A DNA stretch of 64,000 bases from Lutibaculum sp963816555 (GTDB lineage Bacteria; Pseudomonadota; Alphaproteobacteria; Rhizobiales; Tepidamorphaceae), in NCBI GenBank assembly GCA_963816555.1, contig CAWFLD010000004.1:1054001-1118000 (forward strand), in the 5' to 3' direction. Numbering within the stretch: the first letter of the stretch is position 1; every line of letters begins with the position of its first letter. Below, piece by piece: positions 51,053 to 59,941 of the stretch. The translations under genes were made by a program, and so were the position numbers. The notes under the pieces were generated by a model. The model worked only from the letters and a program-made list of their open reading frames with translations. It did no database searches and was not told the DNA's origin.

Positions 51053-52018
51053 ATGGCCGTCTACACCGAAGTGCCGGACGAGGAGCTCGAGGCGTTCCTC
51101 GCCGGCTACGGCATCGGCAGCCTCCTCTCCTTCAAGGGCATCGCCGAGGGCGTCGAGAACTCGAACTACCTCGTGAAGACGACCGACGGCACCTACGTGC
51201 TGACGCTCTACGAGCGGCGGGTGAACCCCGCCGACCTGCCCTTCTTCATCGGCCTGCTGGAGCATCTCGCCGCCCGCGGCGTGACCTGCCCGCAGCCGCT
51301 CAAGGACCGCCAGGGCCGCGACCTCAGCACGCTGTGCGGCCGGCCGGCGGCGCTGATGACCTTCCTCGAGGGCGTCTGGGTGCGCCGGCCCGGCGTGCAG
51401 CACTGCCGGGCGCTCGGCGAGGCGCTGGCCTTCCTGCACGACGCCGCGTCCGACTACGAGGGCAGCCGCGCCAACAACCTCTCCGTCGAGGGCTGGCGGC
51501 CGATCTTCGCCGCCGTCGCCGACCGGGCCGACACGGTCGCGCCGGGGCTCGGCCGCGAGATGGAGGCCGAGATCACCTTCCTCGAGACGCACTGGCCGGG
51601 CGACCTGCCGGAAGGGATCATCCACGCCGACCTGTTCCCCGACAACGTGTTCTTCCTCGGCGACGACATCTCCGGCCTGATCGACTTCTATTTCGCCTGC
51701 CGCGACACGCTCGCCTACGACCTCGCCGTGTGCCTCAACGCGTGGTGCTTCGAGCCCGACATGAGCTTCAACCTGACCAAGGGCAAGGCGCTGCTCAACG
51801 CCTACAGCGCGCACCGGCCGCTCGGGCAGGACGAGATCGAGGCGCTGCCGGTGCTGGCGCGCGGGGCGGCGATGCGCTTCTTCGTGACGAGGCTCTACGA
51901 CCTGATCAACCACCCGCCCGGCGCCTTCGTCAGGCCGAAGGACCCGATGGAATACGCAAGGCGGATCCGCTTCCACCGCGGCGTCACGAGCGCCGCCGAA
52001 TACGGGCTGGGGCTTTGA
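51053..52018 (+). CDS. thrB: homoserine kinase (type II, APH-like)
   Basis: Homoserine kinase makes O-phosphohomoserine for threonine synthesis. The 321-residue product is of the aminoglycoside-phosphotransferase-fold type, not the GHMP type: IAEGVENSNYLVKTTDGTYV, the catalytic loop GIIHADLFPDNVFF with Asp and Asn, and GLIDFYFACRDTLAYDLAVC. The next step is catalysed by ThrC encoded at 61.2 kb. It starts 4 bases after the ispH stop and its own stop overlaps the rnhA start (TTGA), so the three genes are one unit. Length is normal. Confidence 0.94.
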   Translation: MAVYTEVPDEELEAFLAGYGIGSLLSFKGIAEGVENSNYLVKTTDGTYVLTLYERRVNPADLPFFIGLLEHLAARGVTCPQPLKDRQGRDLSTLCGRPAALMTFLEGVWVRRPGVQHCRALGEALAFLHDAASDYEGSRANNLSVEGWRPIFAAVADRADTVAPGLGREMEAEITFLETHWPGDLPEGIIHADLFPDNVFFLGDDISGLIDFYFACRDTLAYDLAVCLNAWCFEPDMSFNLTKGKALLNAYSAHRPLGQDEIEALPVLARGAAMRFFVTRLYDLINHPPGAFVRPKDPMEYARRIRFHRGVTSAAEYGLGL

Positions 52019-52485
52019 GCGAGACGGAACGAATCCAGATCTGGACCGACGGCGCCTGCTCCGGCAATCCCGGCCCCGGCGGCTGGGGCGCCGTCATGCG
52101 CGCGGGCGGCCACGAGAAGGAATTGAACGGCGGCGAGGCGCACACGACGAACAACCGCATGGAGCTCCTGGCCGCGATCCGCGCGCTGCAGGCCCTGAAG
52201 CGGCCCTCGCAGGTCGACATGCACGTCGACAGCCAGTACCTGCGCGGCGGCATCACCGGCTGGATCCACGGCTGGAAGAAGAACGGCTGGCGCACCGCCG
52301 ACAAGAAGCCGGTCAAGAACTCCGACCTGTGGCAGGAGCTCGACCAGGCGATCAAGACCCACGACATCGCGTGGCACTGGGTGAAGGGCCACGCCGGCAC
52401 CGAGGGCAACGAGCGCGCCGACGAGCTCGCCCGCGAGGGCATGGCCCCCTTCAAGCCGAAGAAGGCGGCGAAGACGGGAACCTGA
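52015..52485 (+). CDS. rnhA: ribonuclease HI
   Basis: RNase HI cuts the RNA strand in RNA-DNA hybrids. The 156-residue protein has the catalytic set: Asp12 in IWTDGACSGNPGPGGWGAV, Glu50 in HTTNNRMELLAAIRAL, Asp72 in HVDSQYLRGGITGW, and the last Asp in GNERADELAREGM. The basic handle GWKKNGWRTADKKPVKN is present. TTG at 52015 overlaps the thrB stop and gives the normal N-terminus. It is convergent with the DUF1508 gene, 24 bases between stops. Confidence 0.96.
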   Translation: MSETERIQIWTDGACSGNPGPGGWGAVMRAGGHEKELNGGEAHTTNNRMELLAAIRALQALKRPSQVDMHVDSQYLRGGITGWIHGWKKNGWRTADKKPVKNSDLWQELDQAIKTHDIAWHWVKGHAGTEGNERADELAREGMAPFKPKKAAKTGT

Positions 52486-52509
52486 GGGGGCTGCGCCCCC
52501 GGCGGCGCC

Positions 52510-52875
52510 TCAGTCCTCCTCGACGACCGGGGCGTCCGGCCCGCGCTCCTTCAGCGACTTGATGCAGTTCTTCGCGCTGGACTTCGACTTGTAGGTCTCG
52601 GACCGCACCATCGTCTCGCCGTTCGAGGCGACGAAGCGCACGAAGTGCTGGCCGTCCTTCGACGGCGCGATCTCGAAGCGGTAGCCCTTTGCCTCCTCGT
52701 CCTTCGAGAGGTCCGCAACGGGCGCGGCCGGGCAGTGCTTCTTCAGCGACTCGATGCAGCCGGTCGCGCTGGCCTTGCCCTTGTAGCTCTCGGACCAGAC
52801 CATGATCTCGGCGTTGTAGACGAACTGGACGCCGTACTGGCCGTCCTTGCGCCTGACGATCTTGAACTTGTGCAC
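52510..52875 (-). CDS. YegP-like protein with two DUF1508 repeats
   Basis: A 121-residue protein with two DUF1508 units: KFKIVRRKDGQYGVQFVYNA to CIESLKKHCP, and YRFEIAPSKDGQHFVRFVAS to CIKSLKERGP. Each has the F-x-x-x-x-x-x-D-G-x-x-x-x-x-F-x-A-x-x-x-E pattern and ends in an I-x-S-L-K motif. Function unknown; these domains occur often as tandem pairs. GTG at 52875 was chosen over the ATG at 52902 because AGGGG lies 5 bases upstream, as a good ribosome site. Single gene. Confidence 0.85.
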   Translation of the reverse strand: MHKFKIVRRKDGQYGVQFVYNAEIMVWSESYKGKASATGCIESLKKHCPAAPVADLSKDEEAKGYRFEIAPSKDGQHFVRFVASNGETMVRSETYKSKSSAKNCIKSLKERGPDAPVVEED

Positions 52876-52984
52876 CTCGTCCCCTCCCAGGCCTGGCATC
52901 AAGTACGATAGCGTACGACACCCCGCAGGCGCGCGGAAGCTGGAAGTGCGCGACGGCGGGCCGTCCCGGGTCGGGAAACGGCCC

Positions 52985-54160
52985 TCAGCCTGCCGCGGCA
53001 GCGGCGGCGGTGGCGCCGAGGTCGAGCTTCATCAGCCGATCGAGGGCGGCGTCGAGCGTTTCGCGCTTCTTGGCGAAGCAGAAGCGGACGACGTTCGTCA
53101 CCTTGTTCTCCGCGTAGAACGCCGACACGGGGATCGCCACCACGCCCGCCTCGCGGATCAGCCGGTCGCAGAACGCGACGTCGTCGGTCACGCCGAGCGG
53201 CGCGAGGTCGGCGGGCACGAAATAGGTGCCGGCCGAGGGCAGGACGGTGAAGCCCGCCTCCGCGAGCCCGGCGCAGAAATGGTCGCGCTTGCCCTGCAGG
53301 TCGGCGCGCATGCCGGTGAAGTAGGCGTCGTCCTTCATCAGCCCGTAGGCGACCGCCGCCTGCAGGTTCGGCGGCGTCGTGAACGTCATGAACTGGTGCG
53401 ACTTGCCGAGCACGCGCATGATCTCCGGCGCGGCGCAGACGAGGCCGACCTTCCAGCCCGTCAGCGAGAAGATCTTGCCGGCCGAGCCGATCTTCACGGC
53501 GCGCTCCCTGAGGCGCGGGACCTGCAGCACCGACACGTGCGGCCGGCCGTCATAGACGACGTGCTCCCACACCTCGTCGGACACCACGATCGCGCCGTGG
53601 GCCTCCGCGAACTCGGCGAGCAGCTCGAGCTCCTCGCGCGACATGACGCTGCAGGAGGGGTTGAGCGGGTTGTTGATGAGGACGAGCTTCGTCCTGTCGC
53701 TGAACACCGCCTCCAGCGCCTCGCGCGTCACCCGCCAGTCCGGCGGCTGGAGCGTGACGAAGCGGGGCACGCCGCCGGCGCGCCGGACGAGCGGCAGGTA
53801 GGCGTCGTACATCGGCTGGAAGAGCACGACCTCGTCGCCCTCCTCGATCAGCCCGAAGATCGAGGCGGCGAGCGCCTCCGTCGCGCCGGAGGTGACCATG
53901 ACCTCGCTCTGCCAGTCGAGCGACAGGCCCTGGTGGTGGCCGTAATGCGTCGCGATCGCCTGGCGCAGCTCCGGGATGCCCATCATCGGCGGATACTGGT
54001 TGTAGCCGTGCAGCGTCGCCTCGGCGGCCTTCGCGCGCACGTCCTCGGGGCCGGGATCGTCCGGGAAGCCCTGCCCGAGATTGATGGCGCCCGTCTCGCG
54101 CGCGAGCGCCGACATGGCCTCGAAGACGGTGGTCGGGAGTCCGGCGTAGATCGGGTTCAT
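52985..54160 (-). CDS. PLP-dependent class I/II aminotransferase
   Basis: A 391-residue fold-type I aminotransferase. Markers are INLGQGFPDDPGPEDVRAKA, YNQYPPMMGIPELRQAIATH, VLINNPLNPSCSVMSREELE, SDEVWEHVVYDG and the PLP lysine in IGSAGKIFSLTGWKVGLVCA. The FPDDPGP start and GYNQYPPMMG motif resemble methionine/kynurenine aminotransferases of the YbdL/KAT group. The usual P-x-N-P motif here is NNPLNPS. Substrate is not certain. It is followed by nothing on its strand for 75 bases after the peroxiredoxin gene, which is read in the same direction. Confidence 0.9.
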   Translation of the reverse strand: MNPIYAGLPTTVFEAMSALARETGAINLGQGFPDDPGPEDVRAKAAEATLHGYNQYPPMMGIPELRQAIATHYGHHQGLSLDWQSEVMVTSGATEALAASIFGLIEEGDEVVLFQPMYDAYLPLVRRAGGVPRFVTLQPPDWRVTREALEAVFSDRTKLVLINNPLNPSCSVMSREELELLAEFAEAHGAIVVSDEVWEHVVYDGRPHVSVLQVPRLRERAVKIGSAGKIFSLTGWKVGLVCAAPEIMRVLGKSHQFMTFTTPPNLQAAVAYGLMKDDAYFTGMRADLQGKRDHFCAGLAEAGFTVLPSAGTYFVPADLAPLGVTDDVAFCDRLIREAGVVAIPVSAFYAENKVTNVVRFCFAKKRETLDAALDRLMKLDLGATAAAAAAG

Positions 54161-54236
54161 CGTTCGTCTTGCGGTTCTCGGGCGTTTCCACGTGCGAGGG
54201 CGGCCGGCGAGCTTGCCGCCGGCCGCGAGGGATGCG

Positions 54237-54719
54237 TCAGAGGGCGCCGAGCAGCTGGTCGGCGGTGGAGACCTTCGCCTCGCCCGGCGAGTCCTCGACC
54301 TTGAGCTCCTTGACGACCTTGTCGTCGACGATCATCGCGTAGCGCTTGGAGCGCGTGCCGAGGCCGAACTTGGAGCCGTCGAAGTCGAGGCCGATCGCCC
54401 GGGTGAAGTCGGCGTTGCCGTCGGACAGGAAGTCGATCTTGCCGTCGGAGTTCGTGTGCTTCGACCAGGCGCCGAGCACGAAGACGTCGTTCACCGAGAT
54501 GCAGGCGACGGCGTCCGCGCCCTTGGCGGTGAACTCCTCGCGGCTGTCGCGGAAGCTCGGCAGGTGCTTTTCCTGGCAGGTCGGCGTGAAGGCGCCGGGG
54601 ACGCCGAACACCGCGACCTTGCGGCCGCCGAAATACTCGGCCGTCGTCGTCTTGGCGGGGCCGTCGGGGCCCATGACCGTGAAGGTGGCGTCGGGCAGCG
54701 TGTCGCCGATCTTGATCAT
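54237..54719 (-). CDS. peroxiredoxin, Prx5/type II
   Basis: A 160-residue peroxiredoxin that reduces hydrogen and organic peroxides. The peroxidatic cysteine is Cys48 in GVPGAFTPTCQEKHLPSFRD, and the AhpE/Prx5 pattern includes VNDVFVLGAWSKH and RSKRYAMIVDD. No resolving Cys appears at the C-terminus, where it would be in the two-cysteine form, so it probably uses glutathione or another thiol. The ATG at 54719 starts MIKIGDTLPDATF. It lies between the DsbD-like gene and the aminotransferase on one strand, with 44 and 76 bases to each. Confidence 0.93.
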   Translation of the reverse strand: MIKIGDTLPDATFTVMGPDGPAKTTTAEYFGGRKVAVFGVPGAFTPTCQEKHLPSFRDSREEFTAKGADAVACISVNDVFVLGAWSKHTNSDGKIDFLSDGNADFTRAIGLDFDGSKFGLGTRSKRYAMIVDDKVVKELKVEDSPGEAKVSTADQLLGAL

Positions 54720-54763
54720 GATCGAACTCCTGTTCGGATGGATGACGGACGTCGCCAGAAGTC

Positions 54764-55571
54764 TTAGTCGAGGCGGAACGGCTGCTCAAAGGAAAAGGAG
54801 GGCGAGAGTCCGGTGGCGGTGAAGGTCGCGTCCTTCGCGTCCGCGTCCTTCGGCAGGTCCACGTCGAAGACCGCGGTGCCGTCCTCGGCGAGGTCCGTGC
54901 GCTGCGGCACCGGCAGGTACCAGTCGGCCGGCCCCTCGACGAGAAGCTGCGGATCGACCGCATCCCGGGGAAAGCGCGCGGCGACCCGCAGCACCGGCGC
55001 CCCGTCGCGCGTGACGAGCTCGCTCGAGACGACGCCGTAGCCCGAGCCCGGCTCGGGCGCCCGCGGCGCCGCGGCCATCGCCTTCTCGATCGCCGCCGCG
55101 TCCCCGCCGCTTCCGCTCAGCGTGCGCCCAAGCTTCGCCTCCGCCGGCACGCAGATGTCCTTGCAGACGGCGTAGGACAGGTCGAGGTCGAGCGACACCG
55201 GCTCGCCCGTCACGCCGCGGCGCGACCTTCAGCGGCAGAACGAGCTCGTGCTTGTAGCCGACGACGGTGCCGTAGCCCTCGTCGAAGAGGGTCGGGGCCG
55301 GCCACACGACGTCGACGCCCGAGAGGTTCTTCGAGCCGGACCAGTCGAAGTCGGGCGGGATGCCGGAATCGCCGGGGTCGCGCCAGTAGGTCTTCCAGCC
55401 GTCCGGCAGCTCGATGCGGATGGCGGCGAGATAGTGCCCCTCGCCGTCGGTCCCGCCGGCCAGCAGCGAGGCCCGCGGCTCCGGCACGTCGGGCGCGCCG
55501 GCTGCACCGGCGACGGAGGCCGTGCCGACCGCCAGGAGCGAGGCTGCAAGGGCGAAGACGAAGCGTCGCAT
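54764..55571 (-). pseudogene. secreted DsbD N-terminal-like disulphide-reductase domain protein, one +1 frameshift
   Basis: A secreted protein related to the N-terminal domain of DsbD. Signal peptide MRRFVFALAASLLAVGTASV...AGA, then HYLAAIRIELPDGWKTYWRD and WSGSKNLSGVDVVWPAPTLF. A redox pair is in LDLSYAVCKDICVPAEAKLG. Near 55215 one extra base separates ELVLPLKVAP from TGEPVSLDLDLSYAVC, which continue in the next frame. Repaired length is 268 residues. The function is inferred as periplasmic electron transfer or maturation of secreted thiols. The ATG at 55571 precedes a good signal peptide. Confidence 0.82.
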
Positions 55572-55725
55572 GAAGATCCTTCCCGTACTCGACTGCTGCC
55601 CCCTGCAGGCTCGCACCATAGCCCCCGCCCCGTCCACCGGGAGCGGAGCTCGCGTCAAGACTGCGTGAACCCGCCACGGCCCTGCGGCATTTCCAAATGG
55701 TGGCACCAGCGCTAGCATCGGGTGC

Positions 55726-56343
55726 ATGAGCGAAGAGGACGTCGGTTTGACCATGGAAGCAGGAAACGACCGCTATCTCGAGGGGCACCTTCTGGTGGCC
55801 ATGCCCGGGATGGCCGATCCGCGCTTCCAGAGAAGCGTGATCTACCTGTGCGCGCACTCGGCCGACGGCGCCATGGGCATCATCGTCAACCGCCCGAAGG
55901 ACGACATCAGCTTCCCCGACCTGCTGCGCCAGCTCGACATCATCGGCGAGGACGACATCCGCCTGCCGCCGACGATCGAGCAGAAGCGGGTGCATGTCGG
56001 CGGCCCGGTCGAGACCGGCCGCGGCTTCGTGCTGCATTCCGGCGACTGGTATCTCGAGAACTCGACCCTGCCGATCGACGACCGGATCTCGCTGACGGCG
56101 ACGCTCGACATCCTGCGCGCCATCGCCAGCGACGAGGGCCCGCGGAGCTCGCTCCTGGCCCTCGGCTATGCCGGGTGGGGGCCGGAGCAGCTCGAGCGCG
56201 AGATCCAGGACAATGGCTGGCTGCACTGCCCGGCCGACCCGGCGATCATCTTCGACGACGACCTCGACTCCAAGTACGCCCGCGCGCTCAACACGATCGG
56301 CATCGACCCGGCGATGCTCGCGAGCGACGCCGGCCACGCCTGA
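55726..56343 (+). CDS. YqgE/AlgH family protein (DUF179)
   Basis: A 205-residue YqgE-type protein. It has YLEGHLLVAMPGMADPRFQR, SVIYLCAHSADGAMGIIVNR, VHVGGPVETGRGFVLHSGDW and ALGYAGWGPEQLEREIQDNG, all conserved in DUF179. The role is unknown; the family is widespread in proteobacteria. ATG at 55726 gives MSEEDVGLTMEAG, with a second ATG at 55753 possible. It is divergent from the DsbD-like gene and convergent with the EAL gene, 45 bases between stops. Confidence 0.92.
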   Translation: MSEEDVGLTMEAGNDRYLEGHLLVAMPGMADPRFQRSVIYLCAHSADGAMGIIVNRPKDDISFPDLLRQLDIIGEDDIRLPPTIEQKRVHVGGPVETGRGFVLHSGDWYLENSTLPIDDRISLTATLDILRAIASDEGPRSSLLALGYAGWGPEQLEREIQDNGWLHCPADPAIIFDDDLDSKYARALNTIGIDPAMLASDAGHA

Positions 56344-56388
56344 GGCGCCGCTCGGCAGTCAGCCGCCGCGCCGCGGGCGTTCAGCCCC

Positions 56389-59298
56389 TCAGTGCACCAT
56401 CTGCGACTGGCGCAGCAGGAGCTGGCGCGCCTCCTCCGCCGACATCGGCTCGCCGAACAGGAAGCCCTGCGCGTACTCGCAGCCGAGGGAGTAGAGCTCC
56501 ATCGCGTCCTCGTCCGTCTCCGCGCCTTCGGCCACCACGTCCATGCCGAGGTCGTGCGCCAGGCGCACGATCGAGCGCAGGATCACCGGCCGCGTGCCGT
56601 GGCCGTTGTGGCGCACGAAGGTGCGGTCGACCTTGATCGTGTCGAAGGGGAAGCGCTGCAGGTAGCTGAGCGAGGAGTAGCCGGTGCCGAAGTCGTCGAG
56701 CGCGAGGCCGGCGCCGAGCTCGCGCACCCGGTGCAGCACCTGCGAGGAGTACTCCGGGTTCTCCATGCACAGCGATTCCGTGACCTCGAGCTTCAGCGAG
56801 CCGCTGACCACCTCGTTGCGCGCCAGCACCGAGCGTATGTCGTTGATCAGGTCGTGGCGCAGGAGCTGCCGGCTCGACACGTTGACGGAGGTGAAGACGG
56901 GGTGCTCGCCCGGCGTCTCCTTCTGCCACGCGCCGAGCTGCTTGGCGGCGCGCTCCAGCACGAACAGCCCGATATCGACGATCAGGCCGGTCTCCTCGGC
57001 GATCGTGATGAACTCCTGCGGGTTCAGGCGGCCGTGGCGGGGGTGGTCCCAGCGCACCAGCGCCTCGAAGCCCGCGACGTGCTTGGTGTCGAGCCGCATG
57101 ATCGGCTGGAACACGAGCTTGATCTGCTCGCGCTCGAGCGAGCGGCGCAGATCCGCCTCCAGCGAGACCCGGCCGGACGAGCCCGAGGAGCGCATCACCG
57201 GCTTGAACGCCTCGACGCGGTCGGGCCCGAAGCGCTTGGCGTTGAACATGGCGATCTCGGCGTCCTCCAGCACCTCCTCCTTGCGCCGGTCCGAGCCGTC
57301 GTAGACGGCGATGCCGAGGCAGGCGGTGAGGAAGACCTCGCGGTCGGAGAAGGTGATCGGCGTGCGGATCGTCCGCCGCACGCTCTCGGCCAGCGAGGCG
57401 ACCCGCTGCGGGTCGTTCTCGGACACGACGAGGATGCCGAACTGGTCGCCGGCCAGGCGGGCCAGCGTGTCGGCCGGCTTCAGGAGCCGCTGCAGCCGGC
57501 GCGCCATCGACAGGAGGATCGAGTCGCCGAGCGCGATGCCGAAGCCGTCGTTCACCTGGCGGAAGCGGTCGATGTCGAGCACGATCACCGTCGCGCGGAA
57601 CGGCCCCTCGCTCCGCGAGCGCTGGATCACGGCCTCGAGCCGGTCGAGGAAGAGCTGGCGGTTCGGCAGGCCGGTCAGGTTGTCGTGCACCGCGTCGTGC
57701 AGCAGCCGCTCCTCGGCGTGCTTGGAGTCGTTGACGTCGACGAGCGTGCCGATCAGCCGCACCACCTCGCCGTCCTCGCCGAGGATCGGCCGGGCGCGCA
57801 GGCGGTACCAGTAGTAGTGGCCATCGGCGGAGCGCAGCCGGAAGTCCTGGCTGACGCGGCCGCGGCGCTGCTCGACGACGGCGTCGATCGTCGCGCGGAA
57901 GCGGTCTCGGTCGCTGGCGTGCAGCACCTCGAGCCAGCGCCTGATCGAGCTCTCGAGCTGGCCGGGCCGGAGGCCCAGCTTCTCCTCGAGCTCCGGCGAG
58001 GCGAACACCCGGTCGCGCGTCACCTCCCAGTCCCAGACCACGTCGCCGGCGCCGATCAGCGCCAGCGCCTTGCGGTGGAAGTCCGACAGGAGCCCGTGCG
58101 CCAGCGCGCCGCCGGCGAAGGCGTGCTGCATCACCGTGAAGGCGACGAGCAGGACGAGCATGACGAGGCCGCCGTTGAGGGCCGCCGAGACGAGATCGTT
58201 CGACAGCCGGCCGGTGACGGCCATCCAGGCGGCGAACGTCCAGGCGATCAGCAGGAGCCAGGTCGGCACGATCAGGATCGCCCGGTCGAAGCCGCGGAAG
58301 GCGAGGCCGACGATGAGAAGGAAGCCGAGCGCGCCGATCGCCGCGAAGGAGACGCGCGCGATGCCGGCGGCGAGCGAGGCGTCGTAGACGGCGATGCCGG
58401 CGACGCCGACGAGCGCCAGGAACCACAAGCCCACCACGGCGAGCACGCGCAGGTGCCAGCGGTTGAGGCTCAGATAGGACGACAGGAAGATCAGCAGCGT
58501 CGCCGCCAGCATCGCCTCGGCGCCGGCGCGCACCGCCTGGTCGCCCTGCGCCGGCATGGCGAAGATCTTGCTCCAGAAGCCGAAGTCGATCGACAGGTAG
58601 GCGAGCACGGCCCAGGCGAGGCTCGCCGCCGCCGGGAAGACCAGCGTCCCCTTCACCACGAAGAGCACGGTGAGGAAGAGCGCGAGCAGGCCGGCGATGC
58701 CCATCACCATGCCGTGGTAGAGCGTGAAGGAGTTGACCTTGTCCTTGTAGGCGGTCGGCTCCCACAGCCTGAGCTGCGGCACGCTCGGCGACTGCAGCTC
58801 GGCCACGAAGGTGACGACGGCGCCGGGATCGAGCGTGATCAGGAACGCGTCGGAATCGGTGGAATCCTGGCGGTCGGGGCGGAAGCCCTGGCTCGGCGTG
58901 ATGGTCGCGATGCGCTGGCTGCCGAGGTCGGGGCGGAGGACGCCGGAGCCGACCAGCCGGTAGAACGGCGCGACGAGCAGCCGGTCGATCTGCTCGTCGG
59001 AATCGTTCTTGAGCGCGAACACGGCCCACGAGGCCGATCGGCCCGGCTCCTGGCTGCGCACCTCGATGCGGCGCACGAGGCCCTCCGCGTCGGGGGCGGT
59101 CGAGACCTGGATGCGGTCGCCGTAGAGCGGATAGATCTCGGTGAAGGGCAGAAGGTTGATCGCCTCGGCGTCCACCGGCACGGGGACGGCTTCCACAGCC
59201 CTCGCCGACGTCGAGCCGAGAACGCAGGCCAGCAACAGCAACAACAGACACGCCGGCCCCGGCAGGGACAATTTGCGACTCAACCTATCAATCCTCAT
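56389..59298 (-). CDS. 7TMR-DISM / PAS / GGDEF / EAL cyclic-di-GMP signalling protein
   Basis: A 969-residue sensor. Signal peptide region (MRIDRLSRKLSLPGPACLLL...SARA), an extracellular 7TMR-DISM-type domain (VPVDAEAINLLPFTEIYPLY onward), seven membrane helices around residues 190-420, a PAS domain (RKALALIGAGDVVWDWEVTR to LVDVNDSKHA), a GGDEF domain, then EAL. The GGDEF motif is AGDQF, so cyclase activity is doubtful. EAL motifs are complete: FEALVRWDHPRHG, NVSSRQLLRHDL, LEVTESLCMENP, LALDDFGTGYSSLSYL, IKVDRTFVRH and DVVAEGAETDED. It likely breaks down c-di-GMP in answer to an outside signal. ATG at 59298 opens the signal sequence. Confidence 0.92.
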   Translation of the reverse strand: MRIDRLSRKLSLPGPACLLLLLLACVLGSTSARAVEAVPVPVDAEAINLLPFTEIYPLYGDRIQVSTAPDAEGLVRRIEVRSQEPGRSASWAVFALKNDSDEQIDRLLVAPFYRLVGSGVLRPDLGSQRIATITPSQGFRPDRQDSTDSDAFLITLDPGAVVTFVAELQSPSVPQLRLWEPTAYKDKVNSFTLYHGMVMGIAGLLALFLTVLFVVKGTLVFPAAASLAWAVLAYLSIDFGFWSKIFAMPAQGDQAVRAGAEAMLAATLLIFLSSYLSLNRWHLRVLAVVGLWFLALVGVAGIAVYDASLAAGIARVSFAAIGALGFLLIVGLAFRGFDRAILIVPTWLLLIAWTFAAWMAVTGRLSNDLVSAALNGGLVMLVLLVAFTVMQHAFAGGALAHGLLSDFHRKALALIGAGDVVWDWEVTRDRVFASPELEEKLGLRPGQLESSIRRWLEVLHASDRDRFRATIDAVVEQRRGRVSQDFRLRSADGHYYWYRLRARPILGEDGEVVRLIGTLVDVNDSKHAEERLLHDAVHDNLTGLPNRQLFLDRLEAVIQRSRSEGPFRATVIVLDIDRFRQVNDGFGIALGDSILLSMARRLQRLLKPADTLARLAGDQFGILVVSENDPQRVASLAESVRRTIRTPITFSDREVFLTACLGIAVYDGSDRRKEEVLEDAEIAMFNAKRFGPDRVEAFKPVMRSSGSSGRVSLEADLRRSLEREQIKLVFQPIMRLDTKHVAGFEALVRWDHPRHGRLNPQEFITIAEETGLIVDIGLFVLERAAKQLGAWQKETPGEHPVFTSVNVSSRQLLRHDLINDIRSVLARNEVVSGSLKLEVTESLCMENPEYSSQVLHRVRELGAGLALDDFGTGYSSLSYLQRFPFDTIKVDRTFVRHNGHGTRPVILRSIVRLAHDLGMDVVAEGAETDEDAMELYSLGCEYAQGFLFGEPMSAEEARQLLLRQSQMVH

Positions 59299-59329
59299 AC
59301 GCGAACCCTGCACTGCGGCAACACCGCCG

Positions 59330-59924
59330 CTAGCGCAAGAGGGGACGCGGGTCATCGTGGAGCATCGCGTAGAGGAAGTGGTCCTGCCAGCTCCCGTTGA
59401 TGCGCAGATAGCGTCTCGCATAGCCCTCGCGGGTGAACCCGACCTTCTCCAGAAGGCGGATCGACGGCGCGTTGGTCGGCAGGCAGGCAGCCTCGATGCG
59501 GTGCAGGCGAAGCTGCTCGAACACGAAGGGCAGGACCAGCGAGACCGCCTCGCTCATGAAGCCCTGGCGGGCGAAGCGCTCGCCCGGCCCAGTAGCCGAG
59601 CGAGCAGGACTGGGTGACGCCGCGACGCACGTTCGACAGCGTCAGGCCGCCGACCAGCGCGTCGTCTTCGGCGCGGAAGGCGTAGAACGGGTAGGCCTGG
59701 TCGTCGCGCATGTCCTGGATGTAGCGCCTTATGCGCCGCCGGAAGGCCTGCCGTGTCAGGTCGTCGGTCGGCCAGGTCGGTTCCCAGGGCACGAGGAAGC
59801 CCCGGCTTTCCTCGCGCAGGCTGGCCCATTGCAGGTAGTCGGAGAGCTGCGGCGGGCGCAGATGAATCCTCCTGCCCCGGATCGCGGGCCCGACGTCTCC
59901 CCCGACCGACCTCAGAAACGCCAT
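59330..59924 (-). pseudogene. RimJ-like GNAT acetyltransferase, one +1 frameshift
   Basis: GNAT acetyltransferases use acetyl-CoA to modify protein N-termini or small molecules. The first part reads GRRIHLRPPQLSDYLQWASL to DALVGGLTLSNVRRGVTQSC and SLGYWAG. Near 59584 one extra base (GGG for GG on the coding strand) breaks the frame; then ERFARQGFMSEAVSLVLPFV, RIEAACLPTNAPSIRLLEKV and GFTREGYARRYLRINGSWQD follow in the next frame. Repaired length is 197 residues, standard for RimJ. ATG at 59924 is used; a GTG at 59945 overlapping the M16 stop is possible. It follows the M16 and thrC genes, a conserved order. Confidence 0.85.
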
Positions 59925-59941
59925 GTGCCGTCCGATCTTCC

